A program made the translations under genes and the position numbers. The notes under the pieces were generated by a model. The model ran no database searches. It was not told the DNA's origin and saw nothing but the letters and a program-made list of their open reading frames with translations. 64,000 nt of DNA from Sulfitobacter indolifex. GTDB taxonomy: Bacteria; Pseudomonadota; Alphaproteobacteria; Rhodobacterales; Rhodobacteraceae. Below are positions 10,467-19,031 of the stretch, one piece after another (within the stretch, counting starts at the first letter, position 1; each line of letters starts with the position of its first letter). Location of the stretch: NCBI RefSeq assembly GCF_022788655.1, contig NZ_CP084951.1, forward strand, positions 2,604,001-2,668,000, written 5' to 3'.

Positions 10467-12089
10467 CTAGTCGGCAGCCGCCAGAGCGCGTTCGTACTCC
10501 TGCCCGGGAATAGCGTCGAGCAGGCTGCGCGTATAGGCGGTATCGGGATCGTGCAACACTTTGCTGACCGGCCCGGCTTCGACGATCTGGCCCTTTTGCA
10601 TGACGATGATCCGGTCGCAAATCCGCGCCGCGACGCGCAGGTCGTGGGTGATGAACAGCATCGACAGGTTCAGCCGTGTTTTCAACTCGGCCAGCAGATC
10701 AAGCACCTGCGCCTGAATGGACACATCGAGCGCCGAGACGGCCTCATCCGCGATGATGATCGACGGCTCTAGCGCCAGCGCACGGGCAATGCCGATCCGC
10801 TGCCGCTGTCCGCCTGAGAACTCATGCGGGAAACGTTTCATCGCGCTTTCGTCCAGCCCTACCAGTTCGAGCAATTCGCGCGCCTTGGCCTTGGCCTCTT
10901 TGTCCGGGGTGCCATAGGCGATCAGCCCCTCGGTGAGGATGCGCGACACCCGGGCGCGGGGGTTGAGCGAAGAAAACGGGTCTTGGAAGATCATCTGCAA
11001 CTTGCGCCGCTGCGCGCGCAGTTCCGCGCCGGACATATGCGCAATATCGACGTCATCCATCAGCACCCTGCCCCCATCAGGATCGAGCAGGCGCACCAGA
11101 CAACGCCCGACGGTGGATTTGCCCGAACCGGACTCTCCGACGATGCCAATCGTCTCACCTGCATAAAGCTCAAAGCTCACGTCTTGCACAGCCTTCACCA
11201 CGCGGCGCTTGCCAAAGAGCGTGCCGGAGCCGGTCGAAAATGTCTTTTGCAACCCTTCAACTTTCAGCAGCGCTGTGCGCTCGACCTGCTTGGGCGCATC
11301 GGTCTGGGTCAGCCGGGGGATCGCGTCGATCAGGGCGCGGGTATAGGGGTGCTGAGGTTTTAGCAGCACATCCTGCGCGGGGCCCGCCTCAACGATCTCA
11401 CCCTTTTTCATGACGATCACCCGGTCGGCGATATCGGCCACCACGCCAAAGTCATGGGTGATAAAGATCACTGCCATGCCACGCTTGCGGCGCAGGTCTT
11501 CGATCAGCTTGAGGATCTGCGCTTGGGTGGTCACATCAAGCGCGGTGGTCGGCTCATCCGCAATGAGGATGTCTGGCTCCAGCGCCAAGGCCATCGCGAT
11601 CATGACCCTTTGTCGCTGCCCGCCCGACAGTTGGAAAGGATAGGCCCGGATCGCCGCTTCGGGGTCGGGAATACCCACCTCTTCCAGCAGCTTCAGCGCG
11701 CGGGCGCGGCGTTCGGCCTTGGCAAGCGCGCCATGTGCCTCAAACACCTCAGCGATCTGCGCGCCGATACGCATCAGCGGGTTCAGCGCGCTGAGCGGCT
11801 CTTGAAAGATCATCGAAATGCGGCTGCCACGCAGGCTCAGCATCTCTTTTTCAGACAGGCCAAGGATCGATTGGCCGTCAAAGGTGATGCTGCCCTTGTC
11901 AGGCACAACCCCCTGCGGCAACAGCCCCATCACCGCATTGGCCGACATGGATTTGCCCGACCCGCTTTCGCCCACGATGCACAGGATCTCCCCCGGGGCG
12001 AGGTCAAAGTTGATGTCTTTGGCGGCATAGAGCCGGTCGGCGCCCACCGGCAGGGCGATAGACAGGTCACGGATGCGAAGCAGGGTCAT
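10467..12089 (-). CDS. Oligopeptide-type ABC transporter, single-chain double ATPase (DppD-DppF fusion)
   Basis: 540 aa with two complete ATPase domains in one chain. The first Walker A, GESGSGKS, is near residues 40-47 and the second near 316, each with an LSGGQ/FSGGQ signature and a Walker B. In E. coli these are separate proteins (DppD and DppF); the fused form is common in Rhizobiales and Rhodobacterales. The ATG at 12089 overlaps the permease stop by 4 bases (ATGA). The open frame continues 159 bases upstream, but that part lies inside the permease gene. Confidence 0.92.
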   Translation of the reverse strand: MTLLRIRDLSIALPVGADRLYAAKDINFDLAPGEILCIVGESGSGKSMSANAVMGLLPQGVVPDKGSITFDGQSILGLSEKEMLSLRGSRISMIFQEPLSALNPLMRIGAQIAEVFEAHGALAKAERRARALKLLEEVGIPDPEAAIRAYPFQLSGGQRQRVMIAMALALEPDILIADEPTTALDVTTQAQILKLIEDLRRKRGMAVIFITHDFGVVADIADRVIVMKKGEIVEAGPAQDVLLKPQHPYTRALIDAIPRLTQTDAPKQVERTALLKVEGLQKTFSTGSGTLFGKRRVVKAVQDVSFELYAGETIGIVGESGSGKSTVGRCLVRLLDPDGGRVLMDDVDIAHMSGAELRAQRRKLQMIFQDPFSSLNPRARVSRILTEGLIAYGTPDKEAKAKARELLELVGLDESAMKRFPHEFSGGQRQRIGIARALALEPSIIIADEAVSALDVSIQAQVLDLLAELKTRLNLSMLFITHDLRVAARICDRIIVMQKGQIVEAGPVSKVLHDPDTAYTRSLLDAIPGQEYERALAAAD

Positions 12090-12925
12090 TCGGATTTCCT
12101 CGTCAATCGCGGGTTCAGCGCGTCGTTCAGGCCTTCGCCGATCAGGTTCAGCGCCAGCACGGTCAATAGGATCGCCATCCCCGGCAGGAACGACAGCCAC
12201 CATGCGGTGCGGATCACAGTCCGCGCGGCCCCGATCATATAGCCCCAAGACATGATGTTCGGATCGCCCAGCCCCAGAAAGGACAGCGAGCTTTCGAGCA
12301 AGATCGCCTGCGCCACCATGAGCGAGGCCAGCACGATAATCGGCGGCAGCGCATTGGGCAGAATGTGGCGGGTGATGATCTGGAAGTTGCCCAAACCCGA
12401 CAGGCTCGCCGCTTCGACAAACTCACGGGTTCTGAGCGACAGCACTTCGCCGCGTACCAGACGCGCCACCGGGGGCCATGACACGATGGAGATCGCGATG
12501 ATGACGAAGGTCAGGCTGGGCTGGAAGATCGCCAAGAGCACGATCGCCAGCGCAAAGCTGGGGATGGTCTGAAAGAACTCGGTAAAGCGCATGAGCGCGT
12601 CGTCAATCCTACCTGCGAAATACCCAGCGGCTGCACCCACCGGCACGCCAATCGCCAGCGCCACGATGGTTGAGACTAGCCCGACCAGCAGGCTCACATA
12701 AGCCCCATGCGCCAGCCCCGCCAGCACGTTGCGGCCAAGCGCATCGGTGCCCAGCATCAGCCCCTCTTGGGTAAAGGGCGGCAGAAAGGGGCGCTGCACC
12801 ATCTTCCACGGGCTTTGCGGGAACAGGATGGGCGCAAGGATGGCAGCGGCGATGACGAAGGTCAGGATGACCAGACCAATCACCGCGCCACGATTATAGC
12901 TGAAACGTTTCCAAAAGCTCATCAT
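12086..12925 (-). CDS. Oligopeptide-type ABC transporter, permease 2 (DppC-like)
   Basis: 279 aa inner-membrane permease with an N-terminal membrane segment near residues 12-34 and the EAA loop EAASLSGLGNFQIITRHILPN in the C-terminal half. Length and motif order are those of DppC/OppC. It overlaps both neighbours by 4 bases, which implies translational coupling. It pairs with the DppB-like permease to form the channel. Confidence 0.92.
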   Translation of the reverse strand: MMSFWKRFSYNRGAVIGLVILTFVIAAAILAPILFPQSPWKMVQRPFLPPFTQEGLMLGTDALGRNVLAGLAHGAYVSLLVGLVSTIVALAIGVPVGAAAGYFAGRIDDALMRFTEFFQTIPSFALAIVLLAIFQPSLTFVIIAISIVSWPPVARLVRGEVLSLRTREFVEAASLSGLGNFQIITRHILPNALPPIIVLASLMVAQAILLESSLSFLGLGDPNIMSWGYMIGAARTVIRTAWWLSFLPGMAILLTVLALNLIGEGLNDALNPRLTRKSE

Positions 12926-13893
12926 GTTGTCAGCCTTATCCGCGGATCAACAATGACATAGATGACATCCGTGATCAGGTTGAACAGCAGCACCATGGCC
13001 GCCGAGATGTAAAAGACCCCAAGGATAACGTTGTAATCCCGCTGGTTGATCGCCTCAAACATCAGCCGCCCGATGCCCGGCCACGCGAATACCGTCTCGG
13101 TCAGGATCGCCCCGCCAAAGATTTGCCCCGCCTGAAGCCCGGCCAGCGTGATGACGGGCAGCAGCGCGTTGCGCAGGATGTGCCGCCGCTGGATCACACC
13201 GCGGGTCAGCCCCTTGGCGCGGGCGGTTTTGACGAAATCGAGCCGCGAGACTTCGAGCATCGAGGCCCGCGTCATACGCATGTAGATCGCCATGAAGAAC
13301 AGCCCCAACGTCGAGGCCGGGAGCACAAGGTGTTTCGCCACATCAAGCACGTGGGCCATGCCGGTATAGCCCGCGCCAATGGTCGAATAGCCAAAGCCCG
13401 GCAACCATTCGAGCCAGACGGAAAACACCAGCGTTGCCATCAGCGCCACCCAGAAAAGCGGCGTGGCATAAAACAGCAGCGCGAATGTAGAGATAAGCGT
13501 GTCACCCCACCGCCCCTGCCGGGCCGAGGCCGCCACACCCGCCGTTACGCCCAGCACCAGCGACAGCACAAAGGCCACCCCGGTCAGCAACAGCGTCGCA
13601 GGTAGGCGGTCGCCGATCATCTCTGCCACCGGCATTTGCTGGCGGAAGGAATAGCCCAGATCAAGCTGAACCGCGCCTTTGATGTAGAGCCACAGCTGCA
13701 TATACAGCGGTTGATCCAGCCCGAAACGGGCGCGCAGGTCCGCAAGGAATTTCTCGTCTGCCGCTCCGGCTTCGCCCGCCATGACCGCCGCAGGGTCACC
13801 CGGTGCCGCATGGATCAGCAGGAAATTGAAGACAAGGATCGCCAGCAGGATAAACACCGCCTTGACCAACCTGCCCAATATGAAACGTATCAC
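12922..13893 (-). CDS. Oligopeptide-type ABC transporter, permease 1 (DppB-like)
   Basis: 323 aa inner-membrane permease starting with the typical DppB N-terminal membrane helix. It has the HAAPGDPA motif near residue 30 and an EAA-like loop (KTARAKGLTRGVIQRRHILRN). It lies downstream of the binding-protein gene after a hairpin and overlaps the next permease by 4 bases. Confidence 0.92.
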   Translation of the reverse strand: MIRFILGRLVKAVFILLAILVFNFLLIHAAPGDPAAVMAGEAGAADEKFLADLRARFGLDQPLYMQLWLYIKGAVQLDLGYSFRQQMPVAEMIGDRLPATLLLTGVAFVLSLVLGVTAGVAASARQGRWGDTLISTFALLFYATPLFWVALMATLVFSVWLEWLPGFGYSTIGAGYTGMAHVLDVAKHLVLPASTLGLFFMAIYMRMTRASMLEVSRLDFVKTARAKGLTRGVIQRRHILRNALLPVITLAGLQAGQIFGGAILTETVFAWPGIGRLMFEAINQRDYNVILGVFYISAAMVLLFNLITDVIYVIVDPRIRLTT

Positions 13894-13922
13894 GCTATCC
13901 GCCCCGTGTTGTTCTAAATCGC

Positions 13923-13948
13923 GCCCGAGCCGCCGAAACGGCCCGGGC
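13923..13948 (-). other. Intercistronic hairpin between binding protein and permease genes
   Basis: GCCCGAGCCG / CGGCCCGGGC forms a 10-bp stem with one mismatch around the loop CCGAAA. It lies in the 75-base gap after the binding-protein stop. No T-tract is present, so it likely attenuates read-through or protects the upstream message. Confidence 0.5.
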
Positions 13949-13968
13949 CTTGAGCGTTGTCGCCCTGC

Positions 13969-15531
13969 TTATTTGTCGATCCAAACGTCGCGGAACCCGT
14001 CGTTCACCCCAAAGGCGGTGTTGACGGGGTTTTTGACGTCACAGCGGTAGATCGTGGGGAAGCCCAGTTCCAAGAGCCAGATGTTCGGCACGTCCTCGAC
14101 GATTTTGTCTTGGATTTCCTTGTATGCCGCCTTGCGCTCTTCGGGGCTGGCCATCAGCGCCGCTTCGGCGAACAGCTTGTCCGTCTCAGCGTTTTGATAA
14201 TTCGCCACGTTGTTCCAAGGCGAACCGGGAGCGGCATTGTCGCCCATATAGGTCCGCGAAACACCAAGTGCCGGGTCGCCGTATTGGTAGAGGTAGGTAA
14301 AGGCGAGATCAAAGTCGCGGTCCGCGACCTTCTGGTTCCAACCCGCCACGTCCGAGGGCACGATCTCGGTCGTCATGCCGATCTCGCTCAGGTTTTGTTT
14401 GACCGCTTCGGCCCAGCGCTGCCAAGTCTCACCGTAGGGCAGACCAAGAATGCGGATGGTTTCGCCGTCATAGCTGCTTTCTTCCAGCAGGGTTTTGGCT
14501 TTCTCTGGGTCAAAGGTGATGTCCGGTGTCTCACCGTCATAGAACCTGGTGGAGGACGACAGCGGCCCGGTCGAGACCTTGCCCAACCCATTCCAAAGCG
14601 CGTCCTTGGCGAACTGACGGTCGATGCCATGCATGATCGCCTTGCGCACCTTCACATCGTCGAGCGGCTTGTTGTCGTTGTTCACCCACATCCAAGACAG
14701 CGGGCCAAAGTATTCCCAGCCTTTGTCGGTGATGCAGGTGTTGTCCATCGCCTGAATACGCGCCACATCGAAGTTTTCGACCGAGCCGCCGGGCAGCACA
14801 TCAACTTTGCCGGTCTCATAAGCCACGGCGCGCGACGCCGCGTCGGGGATCACGTGGTAATAGACTTCGTCCACATAGGGTTTGCCCTCCATGTAGTAGT
14901 CGTCGTTCTTGACCAGATGGATGAAGCTGCCCTTTTCCCATTTGTCGAACTTGAAGGGGCCGGTGCCGATAGGCGTGTTGTTCGCCTCATTGTTGGCGAA
15001 ATCCGTGCCCTCATAGATGTGTTTTGGGATCATCGGCGCGGTGCCGGGCTCAAAGATACCGATGAAGGGGCCGAAGGGCTGCTTTAGGTTGAACACGACC
15101 GTGTGGTCATCAGGCGTCTCGATGCTCTCGACATGCTCCATATAGGTGCGCATCCGCGAGTGGCTTTCGCGCAGGAACTTATCCATGGAGAATTCAACAT
15201 CCGCCGAGGTAAACGGCTCTCCGTCATGGAAAACCACGCCTTCGCGGAGTTTGAAGGTATAGGTCTTGCCGTCTTCTGAAATCTCCCAAGATTCAGCCAA
15301 TTGGCCTTCGGGCTTCAGATCGAAATCATAACGCAGCAGGCTTTCATAGATATCGCCGCCGACCATCTGCGTTGGGCCGTTCTGCACGAGGCCGAGCATC
15401 AAGCTGGGCGGTTCTGGCTGGATCACAACGTTCAGCGTGCCGCCGGATTTGGGTGCGCCGTCTTGCGCCGCGAGTGGTCCGGCCATCGCCAGCGCCAAAA
15501 CGGCTGCCGTTAATTTAGTGGTGTTTAGCAT
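13969..15531 (-). CDS. Oligopeptide-type ABC transporter, periplasmic binding protein
   Basis: 520 aa family-5 solute-binding protein. A signal peptide (residues 1-22, ending ALAMAGPLAAQ) precedes GGTLNVVIQPEPPSL, the family's mature start. The LAESWEISEDGKTYTFKLREGV segment pattern near residues 80-100 is the family signature. These proteins bind peptides, opines or other amino-acid conjugates, so the fold alone does not identify the ligand. First transporter gene after the GntR-type regulator on the same strand. The divergent arm encodes deacylases, which suggests an acylated amine or amino acid ligand. Confidence 0.9.
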   Translation of the reverse strand: MLNTTKLTAAVLALAMAGPLAAQDGAPKSGGTLNVVIQPEPPSLMLGLVQNGPTQMVGGDIYESLLRYDFDLKPEGQLAESWEISEDGKTYTFKLREGVVFHDGEPFTSADVEFSMDKFLRESHSRMRTYMEHVESIETPDDHTVVFNLKQPFGPFIGIFEPGTAPMIPKHIYEGTDFANNEANNTPIGTGPFKFDKWEKGSFIHLVKNDDYYMEGKPYVDEVYYHVIPDAASRAVAYETGKVDVLPGGSVENFDVARIQAMDNTCITDKGWEYFGPLSWMWVNNDNKPLDDVKVRKAIMHGIDRQFAKDALWNGLGKVSTGPLSSSTRFYDGETPDITFDPEKAKTLLEESSYDGETIRILGLPYGETWQRWAEAVKQNLSEIGMTTEIVPSDVAGWNQKVADRDFDLAFTYLYQYGDPALGVSRTYMGDNAAPGSPWNNVANYQNAETDKLFAEAALMASPEERKAAYKEIQDKIVEDVPNIWLLELGFPTIYRCDVKNPVNTAFGVNDGFRDVWIDK

Positions 15532-15643
15532 TTAAATCCCCATTGGTTTTCAATGAATCCCGCCCCTTCAAAGCGTCCGATCTTTTGCCGGCTAATGCAT
15601 TCGACTGGTACGAGGCCCGCGCGACGCACGGGACTTTGCTCTC

Positions 15644-16303
15644 TCATTCGTTGGTGGTGAATGATGCGATGTATCTGATGATCCCCTCCTTTGCGTCATC
15701 AATGTCAGCGCGCATTCCCGCGGCTGCCGCAGCAGGGTCGCGGTTCTCGCAGGCTGCAATAATCGTCTGGTGGTGTCTAACCAGCCCGACCTGCTCGCGC
15801 GCGTAATACCCGGCAATCAGCGGCCCCATACGCAGCCATAGCCCGCTGAGAATAGCCAACAGGATTGGCATTTCAGCCGCTTCGACCAGCGCGAAATGGA
15901 ACTCTTGATTGTATTTAACCGCCTGCGGCCAGCGTCCGGCCTGTGCTGCGACCCCGTTGCGCTCCACGATCTTTTCCAGACGGCGGATTTCTTTTGGGCC
16001 CACCCTCTCGGCCGCACGGCCTGCGGCGAAACCTTCCAACTCGCGCCGGATGCTGGCGATCTCAAGATACTGCGCCTCGGTCAGCACGGGCACCCGCACA
16101 TCGCGGATGCTGCGCTGCTCCAGCGCTTCCTCGCGCAGCAGCCGCTGCACCGCATCCCGCACAGGGGTCGAACTGGTGCCCAGCCGCTCTGCCAACCCCC
16201 GAATGGTGACCTTTTCATTCGGTCGCAGCTTGCCACTAACCAAGTCTTGGCAAAGCCGCTCATAGATAGCATCGCCCAATGAAACTTGACTAATTTCGGC
16301 CAT
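15644..16303 (-). CDS. GntR-family regulator with FCD ligand domain
   Basis: 219 aa. An N-terminal winged helix (DAIYERLCQDLVSGKLRPNE, then RLGTSSTPVRDAVQRL) is followed by an all-helical FCD domain, the FadR-like ligand-binding fold. I chose ATG 16303, which has GAGGG 6 bases upstream. The longer frame from 16348 would begin inside a palindrome that looks like an operator. The gene sits between the transporter operon (same strand) and the divergent catabolic operon at 16426, so it probably controls both arms. FCD regulators usually respond to small carboxylic acids; the effector here is unknown. Confidence 0.9.
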   Translation of the reverse strand: MAEISQVSLGDAIYERLCQDLVSGKLRPNEKVTIRGLAERLGTSSTPVRDAVQRLLREEALEQRSIRDVRVPVLTEAQYLEIASIRRELEGFAAGRAAERVGPKEIRRLEKIVERNGVAAQAGRWPQAVKYNQEFHFALVEAAEMPILLAILSGLWLRMGPLIAGYYAREQVGLVRHHQTIIAACENRDPAAAAAGMRADIDDAKEGIIRYIASFTTNE

Positions 16304-16340
16304 TGCGCCCTCATTCTTGCCAGTTAATTTCGACCAGATT

Positions 16341-16357
16341 TGATGCATGATGCATCA
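16341..16357. promoter_or_regulatory. Palindrome, candidate GntR/FCD operator
   Basis: TGATGCAT-G-ATGCATCA is a perfect 8-bp inverted repeat with a one-base spacer, in the gap between the GntR-type regulator and the divergent amidohydrolase gene. Short TGAT...ATCA-like palindromes of this size suit FCD-family dimers. Position supports control of both directions. Confidence 0.6.
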
Positions 16358-16425
16358 TTTCTATTGAGCCTGCAAATTAAAACTGCAATGCTCCGCCGCA
16401 ATGACATCAGACCACAGGGAATGTG

Positions 16426-17454
16426 ATGAAAGTCTTTTTCGACGAACGCCAGCTTGGCCATGCGCCGACCCATTACTTTCGGCGCGGCGCAGCGATGCCG
16501 CATCAAGAACAGCCCCAACGTGCTGAAATTTTACGCGATATGTTAATCAGCGAAGGGTTTGAGATTACCAAACCCCAAGATCACGGGCTGGCCCCGATCA
16601 AGGCCGTGCACAACCCAGATTACGTCGACTTCCTGCCCGACGCCCACGCCCGTTTTGTCAAAAGCGCAGGCCCAGAGGCGCTGGCCATCCCAACCATGCA
16701 CCCCGGCGTGCGGCGCGGAAAGGAACCCAAGGACATTCACGGCCAATTGGGTTGGTGGATGACCGACACCTCGACCCCGTTGACCGAAGGATCATGGGAC
16801 GCGGCCTATTGGTCTGCCCAAACCGCCGTGGAGGCCGCTGAGACCGTAGCAGCAGGTGCCCGCGCCGCCTATGCGCTTTGCCGTCCGCCCGGCCACCACG
16901 CGATGCGCGATTGCTCAAACGGGTTTTGCTTTTTCAACAACGCCTGCATCGCCGCCCATCATCTAACCCAGACCTACAAGAAGGTCGCGCTGATCGACGT
17001 GGATGTGCATACGGGCAATGGCTCGCTCGACATCCTCTATGAACGCGGCGACATCTTCTTTTGCTCGCTCCACCCTGACCCCGCGACCTACCCCACCTTC
17101 TATCTCGGCCATGCCGATGAAACGGGCGAAGGCGACGGGGCGGGCAAATCGCTGAACCTGCTGCTGGAACAGGGCGCGAGCCAAGATGATGTGCTGGCGT
17201 TGCTGGATAAAGGCATCGCCGCGATCCGCGATTTCGGAGCCGAGGCGCTGGTGATCTCACTGGGCTTTGACATGGCGGCCGATGATCCGCTGGCGGCGGT
17301 GAACGTTTACCCCGATGGCTTTGCCGAAATGGCGCGGCGCTTGGCGGCGATGAACCTTCCCACGGCATTGGTTCAAGAGGGCGGCTATCTTGGCCCATCG
17401 CTGGCCGATAACGCAAAATCCTTTCTCACGACATTCCGCGAGGCCACAGCATGA
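16426..17454 (+). CDS. Histone-deacetylase-family amidohydrolase, acetylpolyamine amidohydrolase-like
   Basis: 342 aa zinc hydrolase of the arginase/deacetylase fold. RPPGHHA (near residue 153) carries the catalytic histidine pair. The zinc ligands are in IDVDVHTGNG (near 191) and GFDMAADDP (near 279). The C-terminal EGGY motif provides the transition-state tyrosine. Bacterial relatives remove acetyl or other acyl groups from polyamines. The ATG at 16426 follows AGGGA; a GTG one codon earlier is the only near alternative. First gene of the plus-strand arm; its stop overlaps the next start by 4 bases. Likely job: deacylation of the imported substrate. Confidence 0.88.
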   Translation: MKVFFDERQLGHAPTHYFRRGAAMPHQEQPQRAEILRDMLISEGFEITKPQDHGLAPIKAVHNPDYVDFLPDAHARFVKSAGPEALAIPTMHPGVRRGKEPKDIHGQLGWWMTDTSTPLTEGSWDAAYWSAQTAVEAAETVAAGARAAYALCRPPGHHAMRDCSNGFCFFNNACIAAHHLTQTYKKVALIDVDVHTGNGSLDILYERGDIFFCSLHPDPATYPTFYLGHADETGEGDGAGKSLNLLLEQGASQDDVLALLDKGIAAIRDFGAEALVISLGFDMAADDPLAAVNVYPDGFAEMARRLAAMNLPTALVQEGGYLGPSLADNAKSFLTTFREATA

Positions 17455-19013
17455 GCAAGACACCCAAAGAGATGAACGGCGCAGAAAGCGTTGTCCGCAG
17501 TCTGCACGCGGGCGGGGTCGACGTTTGTTTTGCCAATCCCGGCACGTCAGAGATGCAGTTTGTCGATGCGCTGGACCGCACCAAGTTGATGCGCTGCGTC
17601 TTGGGCCTGTTCGAAGGCGTGGTGACCGGCGCCGCCGATGGCTATGCGCGCATGGCCGGGAAACCGGCGGTGACCCTGCTGCACCTCGCGCCCGGCTTTG
17701 CCAATGCCGCCGCCAATCTGCACAACGCCCGCAAGGCGCGGGTGCCGATAGTCAATCTTGTGGGCGATCATGCCCTGCGGCACCAGAAATACGACGCCCC
17801 CCTGTCGGCAGATGTCGAAGGCGCCTGTGCGCCGTTTAGCGATTGGGTGCGCTCTGGCCGCGATGCGGGCAGTTTTGCCGCGGACGCGATGACAGCATTG
17901 GCCGTGGCGCAAAGCAAGCCGGGCAAGGTTGCAACGCTGATCGCACCAGCCGATATCGGCTGGGACGCGGGCGGCAAAATGGCCGAGACCGTGGCCCCCG
18001 CCGCCCCTGCCCCGTTAGATGAACGCGCCCTAGATGCGGCAATCAACGCTTTGGAGAGCGATGAGAAAACCGTTTTGCTGATCGGCAGCGCGGTGCTGGA
18101 AAGCCAAGAAGCGATGGCGCTGCTGCATGGCATCGCAGCAAAGACTGGGGCCGACATCCTCGCCCCAACCTCGAACCGCCGGATGGAGCGTGGGCAGGGC
18201 CGTTTTGCGATCAACAAAGTCCCCTACCCGATCAACGCGGCCCTTGAATGTCTTGCCCCCTACAGCCGTGCGATCCTGATCGAGACGCCACCCCCCGTGG
18301 CCTTCTTTGCCTATCCCGGCAAGCCGAGCCTGCTGCTGCCAGTCGATTGTCACACCGTCACATTGGCCGCCGTTGATGCGGATGGCCCGACCGCGCTGGC
18401 CGCACTTGCCGACCGTATTGGTGCGAAACCAGCCACGCCCCAAGATCACGAACGGCCCGCCGCACCGCAGGCAGGCGGCATCACCCTGCAAAACCTCGGC
18501 GCGGCTTTGGCCAATGCGCTGCCGGAGGATGCGATTGTGGTGGATGAAGCCGTCTCCTCGGGCGGGGCCACCTTCCCCGCGGGCGATAGTGCTGCGCCGA
18601 ACACCTGGCTCGCGCTGACCGGCGGGTCGATTGGTATCGGAATCCCCCTCTCCGCCGGGGCCGCCATTGCCTGCCCCGACCGCCCGGTGATCACCCTGCA
18701 AGCTGATGGGTCGGCGATGTACACCATTCAGGGGCTTTGGACCCAAGCGCGGGAGAACTCCAACGTCACCACCATCATCCTTGCCAACCAATCCTATGAG
18801 ATCCTCAAAGGCGAGCTGCACAACGTCGGCGCGCAGCCCGGCCCTGACGCGCTGAGCATGTTGAACCTTGATCGCCCGCAGTTGGATTTCGTCGCAATGG
18901 CCAAGGGCATGGGCGTGCCGGGCAAACGTGTCGAAGACATCACCGAGCTGATGCGTGCCATCGAAGACGCGGCGAAAGAGCCCGGCCCCTTCCTCATCGA
19001 AGCGATGCTCTAA
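17451..19013 (+). CDS. ThDP-dependent enzyme of the acetolactate synthase large-subunit family
   Basis: 520 aa with the three-domain layout of ThDP decarboxylases and ligases. The N-terminal domain has FANPGTSEM and the catalytic glutamate in LFEGV (near residue 53). The C-terminal cofactor motif is ADGSAMYT, ending ANQSY, in place of the classical GDGS...NN. That variant fits the MdlC/IlvX-like branch whose reactions are largely unknown, so a true acetolactate synthase role is unlikely. It overlaps the HDAC-like gene by 4 bases and precedes the M20 deacylase gene by 18. It probably acts on a 2-oxo acid or acyl intermediate of the same pathway. Confidence 0.85.
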   Translation: MSKTPKEMNGAESVVRSLHAGGVDVCFANPGTSEMQFVDALDRTKLMRCVLGLFEGVVTGAADGYARMAGKPAVTLLHLAPGFANAAANLHNARKARVPIVNLVGDHALRHQKYDAPLSADVEGACAPFSDWVRSGRDAGSFAADAMTALAVAQSKPGKVATLIAPADIGWDAGGKMAETVAPAAPAPLDERALDAAINALESDEKTVLLIGSAVLESQEAMALLHGIAAKTGADILAPTSNRRMERGQGRFAINKVPYPINAALECLAPYSRAILIETPPPVAFFAYPGKPSLLLPVDCHTVTLAAVDADGPTALAALADRIGAKPATPQDHERPAAPQAGGITLQNLGAALANALPEDAIVVDEAVSSGGATFPAGDSAAPNTWLALTGGSIGIGIPLSAGAAIACPDRPVITLQADGSAMYTIQGLWTQARENSNVTTIILANQSYEILKGELHNVGAQPGPDALSMLNLDRPQLDFVAMAKGMGVPGKRVEDITELMRAIEDAAKEPGPFLIEAML

Positions 19014-19031
19014 CCCCCGAAAGGACACGAC

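Noticed and set aside
13957..15087. Plus-strand open frame opposite the oligopeptide-binding protein
   Set aside because: Shadow of a well-supported binding-protein gene; no family pattern.
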